Part shown: one piece after another, positions 44,062-53,495 of the stretch
Numbering within the stretch: position 1 is the stretch's first letter
How the letters are laid out: the number at the start of each line of letters is the position of its first letter
Assembly (NCBI GenBank): GCA_910578585.1
Contig: CAJTRG010000011.1
Coordinates: 1-64,000 of the forward strand
Direction of reading: 5' to 3'
Source: an uncultured Mailhella sp.
GTDB lineage: Bacteria > Desulfobacterota > Desulfovibrionia > Desulfovibrionales > Desulfovibrionaceae
Length of the DNA stretch: 64,000 nt
The notes under the pieces: generated by a model
The model's database searches: none
Seen by the model: the letters and a program-made list of their open reading frames with translations, nothing else
What the model was told of the DNA's origin: nothing
Program-made: the position numbers and the translations under genes

Positions 44062-44739
44062 ATGGATCACAGCAACAAACTTATTTCAATAATCATTCCT
44101 GTAAAAAATGGGGAAAATTATTTGGCAGAAGCTCTTCAAGGCATAAAAAATCAAAATATGCATGTTGAAATCATTGTTGTTGATGATGGTTCAACAGATA
44201 ACACAGCTCAACTGGCTGAAAAACTTGGCTGTATTGTTCTCAAGCACGAAAAATGCCTTGGCCCCGTGATTGCAAAAAATAATGCATTAAAAATTGCTCA
44301 GGGTGATTTGATTCTGTTCCACGACCATGATGATATCATGAACCCAAATTCGCTTGCAATGCTCTATAATGAACTTGAAGCAAATCCACAAATTTCCGCT
44401 GTAATGGCAAAAGTGCAGGATTTCTATTCACCAGACATGCCTGAAGAAGAGCAGAAAAAGACGATTATCAAAAAGGATCCCTATTGGGGACTTTTTACCG
44501 GCGCGGTTTTAATGCGAAAATCTGTTTTTGATACTATAGGGCCTTTCAATGAAAACATTACTGCCGGAGAAATCATTGGCTGGCAATCCAGAATGCAGCA
44601 ATTTAATTTACAAATCAAAAAAATAGATTATGTCAGCACCCAAAGAAGAATACATGCTTCCAATTTTGGGAAAACACAAGCAAAAAAAGAATTCAAAGAT
44701 TACACACTGTTATTAAGAAATAAACTTGGAAGAAAATAA
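44062..44739 (+). CDS. Family 2 glycosyltransferase, short
   Basis: A 225-residue GT-A enzyme with SIIIPVKNGENYL, VVDDGSTDN and the metal motif HDHDD (about 92-96). GTGAVLMRKSVF (normally TG) is the acceptor-side motif. It transfers a sugar from a nucleotide donor in the cytoplasm. It is divergent from uvrA and convergent with the sulfoquinovose synthase, standing alone before a terminator. Confidence 0.88.
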   Translation: MDHSNKLISIIIPVKNGENYLAEALQGIKNQNMHVEIIVVDDGSTDNTAQLAEKLGCIVLKHEKCLGPVIAKNNALKIAQGDLILFHDHDDIMNPNSLAMLYNELEANPQISAVMAKVQDFYSPDMPEEEQKKTIIKKDPYWGLFTGAVLMRKSVFDTIGPFNENITAGEIIGWQSRMQQFNLQIKKIDYVSTQRRIHASNFGKTQAKKEFKDYTLLLRNKLGRK

Positions 44740-44796
44740 AATATATTCTTCTCCCCAGTTAATTCATTCACATAACAATTCAAATAATTATAAACA

Positions 44797-44820
44797 AAAA
44801 AGGGCAATCATGCCCTTTTT
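44797..44820. terminator. Bidirectional terminator
   Basis: A 10-bp stem (AAAAAGGGCA / TGCCCTTTTT) with ATCA loop between two converging genes; it touches the last codon of the sulfoquinovose synthase gene. Confidence 0.88.
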
Positions 44821-46003
44821 ATTTTGATAGATTACCTGCTATTTCCTTGTTCCAGTAGGAATAGCAGGGAATTTTACTGATATCACATCTGTCTTTATAT
44901 TTTTCCGCAATATCTCGTATTTCTGTCAGCAAGGATGTTTCCAGTTTATGAGGATTTAAACCAAGTGCCAGGAAGCAGGCATTTGAAACATCTAAATCAT
45001 TTTCCTTTGCTTCATTACGAGGGTTTGCAATATATGCAATTTCAGCGCCTGTGAGCTTGCTTACGATTTGTGCTAAATCTCGTACTCTATGGGTTTCTGT
45101 TATTTGATTTCGAATGCAGACTCTTTCCCCATTTTTAGGCGGATTTTCAACAGAAAGCTGCAGGCATTTTACAGTATCTTGAATATGAATAAAGCCTCGT
45201 GTTTGCCCGCCGGTTCCGTGCACAGATAAAGGATAATTCAAAACAGCCTGTAATAAAAATCTGTTCAAAACTGTTCCATAATCTCCATCATAATCAAATC
45301 TGTTCACTAAACGCTCATCCAAAGCAGTTTCTTTGGTTTGCGTGCCCCAAACAACCCCCTGATGCAAGTCTGTAATGCGCAGCTTATCATTTTTTGCGTA
45401 ATAATAAAACAAGAGCTGATCCAAAGTTTTCGTCATATGATATACGCTGCCAGGGTCAGCAGGATACAGAATTTCCTGTTTTATTGTTGTATTTTCTGCA
45501 GGAATTTCAACAGGAAGATAGCCTTCGGGAATAACCATTCCATGGGAAGTATAGCCGTACACGCCCATTGTTCCAAGGTGGATTAAATGCACATTCAAGC
45601 CGGAGCTTGTTATGGCAACTAAAATATTATGCGTAGCCGTAATATTATTATTAACAGTATAACGTTTTGTTTCCGGATTTTTCATGGAATAAGGGGCTGA
45701 ACGCTGTTCAGCAAAATGGATTACTGTATCTGGCTGATATTCCAAAAGAAGTTGCAGCAAGGCTTCATAATTTTGCGCAATATCCAGCATTTTAAATTGA
45801 ATTTCTTTACCGGAAACTTCTTTCCAGGCTTTTATGCGATCATAAATAGAGCTGATTGGCGTTAATGACTCTATTCCCAATTCAATATCAATTTTCCGTC
45901 TGGAAAAATTATCAACAATCAAAATTTCATGCCCTAAATTTGAAAGATGAAGTGCTGTTGGCCAACCACAAAATCCATCTCCGCCAAAAACTATAATTTT
46001 CAT
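44819..46003 (-). CDS. sqdB: UDP-sulfoquinovose synthase (SQD1/SqdB family)
   Basis: A 394-residue short-chain dehydrogenase-fold enzyme resembling plant SQD1 along its whole length. The NAD motif is GGDGFCGW (7-14); HFAEQRSAPYSM (about 96-107), LGTMGVYG with Thr145, the YxxxK pair Tyr188/Lys192, DLHQGVVWGTQT, and GGQTRGFIHIQDTVKC all match. The enzyme converts UDP-glucose and sulfite to UDP-sulfoquinovose. AGGAA precedes the ATG. No sulfolipid glycosyltransferase is in the window, but a large glycosyltransferase locus begins 280 bp upstream, so sulfoquinovose may go into a surface glycan. Confidence 0.85.
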   Translation of the reverse strand: MKIIVFGGDGFCGWPTALHLSNLGHEILIVDNFSRRKIDIELGIESLTPISSIYDRIKAWKEVSGKEIQFKMLDIAQNYEALLQLLLEYQPDTVIHFAEQRSAPYSMKNPETKRYTVNNNITATHNILVAITSSGLNVHLIHLGTMGVYGYTSHGMVIPEGYLPVEIPAENTTIKQEILYPADPGSVYHMTKTLDQLLFYYYAKNDKLRITDLHQGVVWGTQTKETALDERLVNRFDYDGDYGTVLNRFLLQAVLNYPLSVHGTGGQTRGFIHIQDTVKCLQLSVENPPKNGERVCIRNQITETHRVRDLAQIVSKLTGAEIAYIANPRNEAKENDLDVSNACFLALGLNPHKLETSLLTEIRDIAEKYKDRCDISKIPCYSYWNKEIAGNLSK

Positions 46004-46064
46004 GTTATTCCTAGTGCTAATAGTATATTTTAATTTTCGTTTATTTTAATGTATACTCTATATT

Positions 46065-46093
46065 AAAAAAGATTAACTAACATCTTTAGTTAA
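46065..46093 (-). terminator. AT-rich terminator of the glycan operon
   Basis: TTAACTAA / TTAGTTAA stem around a 5-base loop, followed on the minus strand by TCTTTTTTAA. It separates the glycosyltransferase genes from sqdB, which then needs its own promoter. Confidence 0.6.
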
Positions 46094-46281
46094 CGGATGA
46101 ATACTAGTCTTAAAATTTTTAAGTTGCAAGATAAATTTTTTAATTTTCAAATATTTCCAAGTTGTTATTTTTTCCTTTTAAAGCAAACTTAAAACTCTAT
46201 ATTCTTACAGTTTCGTAACTTAAAAAATAAGATAAGGCAAAAATATAAAAATATCAAAATAAAGAAGTAATTAATGTAATT

Positions 46282-47193
46282 TTATTTATTACGAATAGCA
46301 GATGAAACCTTTTTTAACATTTTTATTTTATGTCTCTTATATAATACATCAAAATCTTTTTCAATTTCTAAATCAGGATAGATAGTTAATAATTCAATAA
46401 TTCCTTGTTTCATAGCAAGTTTGCTGTCTTCTTCTTGAATTGTGGAATATTTTGAAAAAAGAATTGGTAATAAATATTCATTTAATACTAAAGAACAATC
46501 TTCTTTATCTTTAAATTTTAATAATATGGATTTAAAACTTTGCACACGACTTTTCGTTATTGCTAAACAATTGTTATGTCTTTTACTTTGATTATGAAGA
46601 AAATAATTATAAAAAGCATTTTCAACAATATCTATTGTCTTTACTTTCTGTATTACATTCGCATTAAATAACATATCCTCAAATCCCAATGCCTCTTCTA
46701 CAAAAAATAAATCTTCCTTTATGAAAAATTCTTTATTATAAATTGCAGTAAAGAAACCGGGAAGAAGATAAACTTTACTTTTTTTGATTTTTTCCAGCTG
46801 TTGATCCACAATACTGGAATTTCCATAAAAAGTTCGCAAATTACCTTTTATCAGATCACTATGCGTTTTTTGAGCTACAGTATACAATTTTTCATAAAAA
46901 TCTAAATCAGGATAATCATCGGCATCGACAAAACCTAAATATTCACCAGTAGAATGTTTAATTCCTGTATTTCTAGCTTTTGATGATCCACCATTTTCTG
47001 TATGCGAAATCAAATGAACCCGCTCGTCTTTTGCCATAAACTCTTTTACAATATTAACGGAATTATCTTGAGAACAATCATCAACACAAATAATTTCAAT
47101 ATCTTTTAATGTTTGATTGCATAAACTCGTCAAACATCTTTCTAAAAACTTCTCAGCATTATAAACAGGGATAATTACAGAAACTTTTATCAT
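46282..47193 (-). CDS. Family 2 glycosyltransferase
   Basis: A 303-residue GT-A enzyme with VSVIIPVYNAEKFLERCL at the start, CVDDCSQDNS, GGSSKARNTG and the metal motif DADD (about 89-92). The helical C-terminal third is typical of LPS and capsule enzymes of this family. It is the last gene of the leftward glycan cluster. Acceptor and donor are unknown. Confidence 0.9.
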   Translation of the reverse strand: MIKVSVIIPVYNAEKFLERCLTSLCNQTLKDIEIICVDDCSQDNSVNIVKEFMAKDERVHLISHTENGGSSKARNTGIKHSTGEYLGFVDADDYPDLDFYEKLYTVAQKTHSDLIKGNLRTFYGNSSIVDQQLEKIKKSKVYLLPGFFTAIYNKEFFIKEDLFFVEEALGFEDMLFNANVIQKVKTIDIVENAFYNYFLHNQSKRHNNCLAITKSRVQSFKSILLKFKDKEDCSLVLNEYLLPILFSKYSTIQEEDSKLAMKQGIIELLTIYPDLEIEKDFDVLYKRHKIKMLKKVSSAIRNK

Positions 47194-47235
47194 TCTTCTT
47201 CCTACTCATAAACTATTAAAAATAAAATTCCCAAA

Positions 47236-48164
47236 TTATTTTTTACAGTCCGCATGATTATCTTTTACTTTACCTTTATGTAAAGCTCTCAAATTTGCTG
47301 AAATAATTTTAATTTTAGAATTATATTTGTCAACTAATTTTTTTAACTGATTTCTATCAGCATTTCTTAATGCACTAATATATTCAGCAGAAAAATCTAT
47401 TGTATTTTCTTGAATATATTGAGATACCAATTGATAGGTTGAAATGATTTTATCTATACAATATTCTCGAGCTTCATCTGTCATACTTTTATAATATAAA
47501 TTTACTACCGCTTTTAAATTCCATGTAAAAATAAAAGTTAAACTCTCTCTGGAATAATTTATATTGGTTTTTAAAATATTCAAAATCATTAACTCATGAG
47601 CTCTTACCCCAGATTTTATTTTTTCAAAATCTAGAAATTGAGAATTGGCACTGCCATTTCTTCTATTATAATGATAAAATACATCATCAACTACTGAAAT
47701 TTGCTTTTTTGCGGCTAAAATGCTTGTATTTAAAAATAATACATCTTCACCAAGAGTAAATTGTTCATCAAACTTTATTTGATTCTCAACCAATAACGTC
47801 TTTTTATAAATTGCTGTCCAAAAATTTGTATAAAAATATAAATTACTTTGCTGTTCTTGAATAAGCTTATTTAAAGGAGAAATAGATTTTGAATTATCAG
47901 CATAATAAAAAATAAGATTTCCTTTGACAATCTCACTATCTGTTTCTGCTGCTCTGCCATACAATTTTTCATAAAAATCCAAATCAATCCAATCATCTCC
48001 ATCGACAAAACCAATATATTCACCCTAGAAAAATGTCTGCTCCCTGTATTTCTTATTTTTGATGTCCCTTTATTCTTTGAATGTTTGATTGCACCAATTC
48101 GTTAAACATCTTTCTAAAAACTTCTCGCATTATAAACGGAAATGCTTATGAAAACTTTAAACAT
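47236..48164 (-). pseudogene. Decayed family 2 glycosyltransferase
   Basis: The C-terminal 248 codons are open from 47982, but the start of the gene is degraded. In the bases up to 48164 pieces of the normal N-terminus can be read in shifting frames: MFKVFISISVYNA, then a frameshift to EKFLERCLTNWCNQTFKE, a stop, and after a deletion GEYIGFVDGDDWIDLDF preceded by TAG at about 48026. The nucleotide-binding half is therefore lost. Neighbouring paralogues are intact. Confidence 0.85.
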
Positions 48165-48176
48165 TGTTATTTCTTT

Positions 48177-50135
48177 TTAAACCTTTTTTAACTCTGGCAT
48201 AATACATAAAAATTTAAAGGTATTAAAATCTTTAAATTTTTTTATATAGAGAAAAAACTGTTCTTCATCATCTGGTAAAAATCTCAAGAATTTTTTTAAA
48301 ATAGTATTTTTTTCTACTAAATAAGATACCTTTTCCTCATGTATTTTCTTCAAAAAAAGAATAATGTTTTTTTGCTTTTCAGAAAGATTTTCTAATAAAA
48401 AGATCTTTTCTAAAATATGCAATAAAAATCTTACTATTAAAGTTCCATATTCTCTTTCTGATATTTCACTCTCAGGGGCATTTATCAATAAGTTTAGTAT
48501 TTCATTATCAGCAGAAATTGAATGAAAAAGAAGTTCTTGTTTTCTTTCTTTTGAATTTAAACTATTACTGTGTCGGCAATAATAATAATGGACATGATCA
48601 ATCACAGAAACTTTATTTGCCTTAAGTACACAATGAACCAGAAAAACAATATCTTCTGTACATTGAATACCAACTAAAAATTTAATTTTGTTTGTTTGAA
48701 TCAATGTATTTTTATAAATTGCAGTCACCCACTCACTTAAAAAATTAAATTTGTTTTCTTTAACTCCACTATTTATATCTACAATTTTGTTTTCACCAGA
48801 ATCAAGTATTTCACATTTTACAGCTTTTGCTATATCACTTTTTTCATCTTGAGCTTTATGATATAACTTTTCATAAAAATCCAAATCAATATAATCATCA
48901 GAATCTACAAAACCAAGATATTCTCCTTTTGCTATTTCAAGCCCAGCATTGCGTGCGGCAGACACACCTTTATTTTGTTCAAAATTAATAATTTTGATCC
49001 TGTTGTCAAACTGAGCATATTCCTGTAAAATATCTAAGGAATTATCTGAAGAACAATCATTTACACAGATAATTTCAATATCTTGCAAAGTTTGGCAACA
49101 AACACTGTCAAGACACTTTCGCAAATATTTTCCGGAATTATACACAGGAATAATGATGGATACTTTAAATTGTTGTTTCATTCTTTTTCTCATATAAGCA
49201 AAACGAATATTTTTTTCAGAAGCCTCTTGAAAAGATACACTTTTATCAATAAGTTGCAATGCAAACTTTTCAAAATCAGTTAAATAAATATATTGTTTTT
49301 CAAAAAGTATACGCCTCGCAATTTTCTGAGCGACCTCAAATTCTTCTTGATTCGCAGGCAATAAAGAAAAACAAAGATACGCAAATCGAATACGATATTT
49401 TAATAAATAATCATTTTGCTGATAAAAATCAAGGAGTAAATTAAGTATCTTCGCTACGGGTATTACTTTACTTTTGCGAGAACTTATAAGACTGCCTTGA
49501 CGTTGTCTATAATAATAAGATCCTCCATAAAAGCAAAAAATTTTCTCACACTTTATTTTGCTAATATGGTGAAAATAGTTATCTTCATGAAGAAGATATC
49601 CTTCTGGAAATCTTAAATGATATCTATCCAAAAAAGATTTTTTGTATAGATGTGCCCAAATCATAATTTGAGATAAATTTATTGCATCTGTAGTCTCTAA
49701 AAACTCACCTTCCGGCAAATTTTTTGAATATCGTTTCCAAACAAAAGGAGTTATCGAATCATCAAGCACACTTTGAATATTGGTATTTAACACTATATCT
49801 GTAGTATTCTTTTCAATAGCCCAAACCATTTTTTCAATATAATCCGGATCAATCCAATCATCAGAATCAAGAAAATAAATATACTCACCGGCTGCAGCAT
49901 CAAGTCCGGAATTTCTTGCAGCAGAAATTCCTCCATTTTTTTCACGATTTACGATTTTAATTCTGGTATCTCTTTGGGCATATTCCAGTAAAATTTGCGC
50001 TGAATTATCTGGGGAGCAATCATTAACGCAAATAATTTCAAGATCTTTATACGTTTGATTGATAACACTATCAAGGCATTTTTCAATATATTGTTCCACG
50101 TTATATATGGGTATGATAACAGAAACTAAACTTTT
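48177..50135 (-). CDS. Tandem (two-domain) family 2 glycosyltransferase
   Basis: About 652 residues built from two complete GT2 units. Unit 1 (about 1-320) has LVSVIIPIYNVEQYIEKC and DSDDW; unit 2 (about 324-650) has VSIIIPVYNSGKYLRKC and DSDDY. The start codon is the GTG at 50138-50136, with GGAG 7 bases upstream, so the coding region begins at 50138 on the minus strand. Two-domain enzymes of this type can build a repeating unit. Parts of both units are almost identical in DNA to the next gene upstream. Confidence 0.85.
   Translation of the reverse strand, partial: KSLVSVIIPIYNVEQYIEKCLDSVINQTYKDLEIICVNDCSPDNSAQILLEYAQRDTRIKIVNREKNGGISAARNSGLDAAAGEYIYFLDSDDWIDPDYIEKMVWAIEKNTTDIVLNTNIQSVLDDSITPFVWKRYSKNLPEGEFLETTDAINLSQIMIWAHLYKKSFLDRYHLRFPEGYLLHEDNYFHHISKIKCEKIFCFYGGSYYYRQRQGSLISSRKSKVIPVAKILNLLLDFYQQNDYLLKYRIRFAYLCFSLLPANQEEFEVAQKIARRILFEKQYIYLTDFEKFALQLIDKSVSFQEASEKNIRFAYMRKRMKQQFKVSIIIPVYNSGKYLRKCLDSVCCQTLQDIEIICVNDCSSDNSLDILQEYAQFDNRIKIINFEQNKGVSAARNAGLEIAKGEYLGFVDSDDYIDLDFYEKLYHKAQDEKSDIAKAVKCEILDSGENKIVDINSGVKENKFNFLSEWVTAIYKNTLIQTNKIKFLVGIQCTEDIVFLVHCVLKANKVSVIDHVHYYYCRHSNSLNSKERKQELLFHSISADNEILNLLINAPESEISEREYGTLIVRFLLHILEKIFLLENLSEKQKNIILFLKKIHEEKVSYLVEKNTILKKFLRFLPDDEEQFFLYIKKFKDFNTFKFLCIMPELKKV
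48934..49065. repeat. Repeat copy R2a (matches 51001-51132)
   Basis: 132 bases in the second unit of the two-domain enzyme gene, nearly identical (about five differences by eye) to the copy at 51001-51132. Confidence 0.85.
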
Positions 50136-50150
50136 CACAACAATTCTCCA
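50034..50150. repeat. Repeat copy R1a (matches 51138-51254)
   Basis: 117 bases including the ribosome site and first 35 codons of the two-domain enzyme gene. Only about two differences from the copy at 51138-51254 were seen by eye. Confidence 0.85.
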
Positions 50151-50231
50151 ACTGTATTCAATCTATTATCTTTTACACATCTTAGTTCGTCTGAAATATT
50201 AGACAACAACAAGCAGGTATAATAAATACTC

Positions 50232-51242
50232 TTAGCTTTTATTTTTAATATTTTTCTTCAATAGCGTTAGGGTATTATTTATCCTCTTCTTAGCATAATA
50301 ATTTTTACTTTTTGCAAGATCAATATTTTGAATGATATCTGTAAAAAATTCATAATCTACTTTATCATATAATTCTTTATCTCTCTCAACATATTTTTTT
50401 ATTTTTACTAAATATGTCAGCAACAGTTCATAGATCTTATCATTATTGTTTTGAAGTGCGGGTAAAATAAAATCTTTAGGAAATAACCTTACACGATGAT
50501 TTTCTATATAGTTAGTTTTTACAAAAAAATCAAAAACAGTGTTATAAACAAACAAAAGTTTTTCTTTTACAGAATAATCATCCTCATTTTGCCTGCAAAG
50601 ACTATTCTCACGAATTCTGTAATGATATGCAGAAGCTGCTATTGCATAAATTTTATCCATATAAGAATACGCTACAGGAGGAAAATGCATATCCTCATAA
50701 ATATGCCCATCAAGAAATCTCAAATGATTTCTTTCCAAAAATTTTCTATCCCAAAGCTGAGCCCAGCTCGCCCACATGATATTGTTAATAGCATTATCAG
50801 CGTCTACAAAAGCATTCTCTTCTATTTCCAAATCTCCAAAAACAAGTTTTTTGCTAGGTTTATTCTCAAACTCTTGTATAACATTGGTATTGACAACAAC
50901 GTCTGTTTTGCTGAATGTAATTGCGCTCACCATTTTTTCAATATAGTCTAAATCAATCCAATCATCAGAATCGATAAAATAGACATATTCGCCTTTCGCC
51001 ATTTCAAGCCCAGCATTGCGTGCAGCAGAAACCCCTTTATTTTGTTCAAAATTAATAATTTTGATCCTGTTGTCAAACTGAACATATTCCTGTAAAATAT
51101 CTAAGGAATTATCTGAAGAACAATCATTTACGCAAACAATTTCAAGATCTTTATACGTTTGATTGATAACACTATCAAGGCATTTTTCAAGATATTGTTC
51201 CACGTTATATATGGGTATGATAACAGAAACTAAACTTTTCAC
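50232..51242 (-). CDS. Family 2 glycosyltransferase, mosaic of its neighbour
   Basis: A 336-residue GT2 enzyme with VSVIIPIYNVEQYLEKC and metal motif DSDDW (about 89-93). The start is GTG at 51242, 7 bases after GGAG, as in the paralogue at 50138. Its first 117 bases match the 5' end of that gene; the next 132 bases match the second unit of the same gene; the remainder diverges. This marks recombination or gene conversion. Confidence 0.88.
   Translation of the reverse strand: MKSLVSVIIPIYNVEQYLEKCLDSVINQTYKDLEIVCVNDCSSDNSLDILQEYVQFDNRIKIINFEQNKGVSAARNAGLEMAKGEYVYFIDSDDWIDLDYIEKMVSAITFSKTDVVVNTNVIQEFENKPSKKLVFGDLEIEENAFVDADNAINNIMWASWAQLWDRKFLERNHLRFLDGHIYEDMHFPPVAYSYMDKIYAIAASAYHYRIRENSLCRQNEDDYSVKEKLLFVYNTVFDFFVKTNYIENHRVRLFPKDFILPALQNNNDKIYELLLTYLVKIKKYVERDKELYDKVDYEFFTDIIQNIDLAKSKNYYAKKRINNTLTLLKKNIKNKS
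51001..51132. repeat. Repeat copy R2b (matches 48934-49065)
   Basis: Second copy of R2, directly adjoining R1b in the single-unit glycosyltransferase gene, offset 2067 bases. Confidence 0.85.
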
Positions 51243-51254
51243 CACAATTCTCCA
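51138..51254. repeat. Repeat copy R1b (matches 50034-50150)
   Basis: Second copy of R1, at the 5' end of the single-unit glycosyltransferase gene, offset 1104 bases. Confidence 0.85.
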
Positions 51255-51268
51255 GCAATATTTATCTA

Positions 51269-52162
51269 TTATCTTTTTTGCAAACGATGAGCCAGTGCAG
51301 CCTTAAAATGCTCTTTATGCAGCGATTCTGTAGTCTGATACTTGCAATTTTGTTCTAATATATCCAAAAATTCTGTTTTTTCTGCCACTTCCCAAAATTC
51401 TTTTATATGCCTAATCATGCTCGTGTTTAAATTTTTACGAAAATGCCATGGTTTTATATCTGTATTATAATGCCTGATTACTATATCAGACTGGATATTG
51501 TTTTTATCTGTCATATAATTAAATTTATAATCAAACGTTTTATAATTATTATCAAATACAATATTTAAAATATCCTGATCCGCCCATTTTATTTTATCTC
51601 TGTACTTTTGTTCACATTCACATAATCTACTGAAAATATCTTCTTTAATCCATTTCTGTACATCAATCAAAAGTACTCCTGCATTAAAATAACTGTGCAG
51701 ACTATTTAAATTCAGATTTTCTCTTCGTTCTTGAGCATTTCTTGGATTTGTTTGTTCTTCTGAGACTGCACCTAATGCATAATTCTCCAAATCTGTTTCA
51801 TATAATGCTTTTATATCACCCAAAGCGATAATATCCACATCCAAGTATAAAATTTTATGGAAATTTTTAAATAGTTTTGGAATTAAGAATCTATTATACG
51901 TTGATATTGTTACATGGGAGCATTGATTTTTATATTGAATTGTTTTTAATTCTTTTTCAATATCAACTTTAATAAATTCAAGTGAAAAATTATTATATTG
52001 CTTTTTTAATGTACAAATTTTGTCTTTATTTTCGTCTGTAATGCCGCCGTCAAGGACATAAAAATCGCAAAAAGACTGTGTATTGCTGCAAATGCTGGCA
52101 ATTGTTACAGCCACAAATGGAGCATAATTATTATCTGAGGATAGCACAATTGGAATATTCAT
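51269..52162 (-). CDS. Family 8 glycosyltransferase
   Basis: A 297-residue retaining GT-A enzyme (LPS galactosyl/glucosyltransferase type). It opens IPIVLSSDNNYAPFVAVTIASI, has the metal motif YLDVDII (about 105-111), FNAGVLLIDVQKW, WADQDILN and a C-terminal HYNTDIKPWHF. It probably adds glucose or galactose to a surface glycan. Confidence 0.92.
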   Translation of the reverse strand: MNIPIVLSSDNNYAPFVAVTIASICSNTQSFCDFYVLDGGITDENKDKICTLKKQYNNFSLEFIKVDIEKELKTIQYKNQCSHVTISTYNRFLIPKLFKNFHKILYLDVDIIALGDIKALYETDLENYALGAVSEEQTNPRNAQERRENLNLNSLHSYFNAGVLLIDVQKWIKEDIFSRLCECEQKYRDKIKWADQDILNIVFDNNYKTFDYKFNYMTDKNNIQSDIVIRHYNTDIKPWHFRKNLNTSMIRHIKEFWEVAEKTEFLDILEQNCKYQTTESLHKEHFKAALAHRLQKR

Positions 52163-52289
52163 TTTATTACCTCAATAACAGCAGAATAAAAGCTGTGACC
52201 ATTAATTCCTTTTGATTGTATACAGGACTCATTTATTCTATACCTGTTATCTTTGCCTGTAAATTCTGTTTATACTTATTTTTTAATAA

Positions 52290-53495
52290 TTATACACCAG
52301 AATTTTCCTGTGTTGCCAAAGTATCATCAACAAAATTTATTCCATTTTTATGGATAAAAGCCTTATAATTCTCATATAAAGGCAAATACGCTTTGTTCAT
52401 CTCTGAAAAGTCTGTTTTTTCATATAGTTCTCTAATATCAAGTTTAGTAATATCTATTTTATCCCATCGAATATAGGGAATTTTAAAAAACTCTGCAATT
52501 TCGAGCAAACGCATATCATGTACAAATAAAAGCGTCGGAACACCTTGTTTTAAATGGACAATGGCCCCATGTATTCTTGTTCCAAAAGCTAAATCTCTTG
52601 TTTTTGCAAAGCGAGACCACTCATCAACATCTAGAAAAAATTCAAATAATTTTCTTACCTTAGAATTAAAAAATTGATCTTTCATGGAAATTCCATATTC
52701 ATCTTTAAGAATTTTAGCAGCTCTAAAATAATCCAAATTTCGGAAATATCTTCTAATATATATATATATATCATTATTCAAAAAATAATATGGAATTATA
52801 TCATACTCTTGCTGTATAATAAATTTTGGATCAGTATATTTTAAAGCTTCTTTTATCAAATATTGTTTTCCTTTCAGCCAAGAACCGGATGAAAAGCAAG
52901 AAACTTTAAAATCATAACTCCAATCTTTTTTTACAACATCAACTTGATTGATACCGTTAACAAACCAGGAAGGACAACCAATTACATCAACATTTTTAAT
53001 TCCAAGAGCCTTTAAAACATCTCCTGTATACTCTCCTCTGACACCAATAGATATTGAACGATCTGCAATTTCATAAACAAATTTTTTTACTTCATCACAA
53101 AGATCTTTTGCAAAATTTTCAGGAGAAATATAATTTAATGGAACCTGTGCACCTATACTTGCAACTGTCAAACGAAACCTGGATTTCTTCAAAAAATCAT
53201 TCCACCATTTGCAAACGTCTACCCACTGATTTGCGATAACATTTGCCGGCAACAGCACATAATTGTTATCAGGATTTTGTAAATATTCTGAATTCTCAAA
53301 ATCATGAACATCATATAACGCCAGAGGTTTTATCGTATAAAGATTAAAGACATCATTTCCTAAATTATTGGCTAAATTTTGGTATTTCTTTTTACTTAAT
53401 TTTCTTTTATCCTGCACATTTCTTAAATATGATCCACCTGTTAAATTTAATCCATTTTGTGGATTATACATTAATTTATTGGGAATATTAACCAT
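52290..53495 (-). CDS. Polysaccharide pyruvyltransferase-family protein
   Basis: A 401-residue protein of the PS_pyruv_trans family (CsaB/PssK type): TGGSYLRN near the start, VASIGAQVPL, ISIGVRGEYTGDVLKALG (about 147-164) and AFGTRIHGAIVHLKQGVPTLL (about 305-325) are diagnostic. Members add pyruvate ketals from PEP to sugars, giving negative charge; some are glycosyltransferase-like. The end of the preceding gene overlaps its start by 8 bases. Confidence 0.85.
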   Translation of the reverse strand: MVNIPNKLMYNPQNGLNLTGGSYLRNVQDKRKLSKKKYQNLANNLGNDVFNLYTIKPLALYDVHDFENSEYLQNPDNNYVLLPANVIANQWVDVCKWWNDFLKKSRFRLTVASIGAQVPLNYISPENFAKDLCDEVKKFVYEIADRSISIGVRGEYTGDVLKALGIKNVDVIGCPSWFVNGINQVDVVKKDWSYDFKVSCFSSGSWLKGKQYLIKEALKYTDPKFIIQQEYDIIPYYFLNNDIYIYIRRYFRNLDYFRAAKILKDEYGISMKDQFFNSKVRKLFEFFLDVDEWSRFAKTRDLAFGTRIHGAIVHLKQGVPTLLFVHDMRLLEIAEFFKIPYIRWDKIDITKLDIRELYEKTDFSEMNKAYLPLYENYKAFIHKNGINFVDDTLATQENSGV

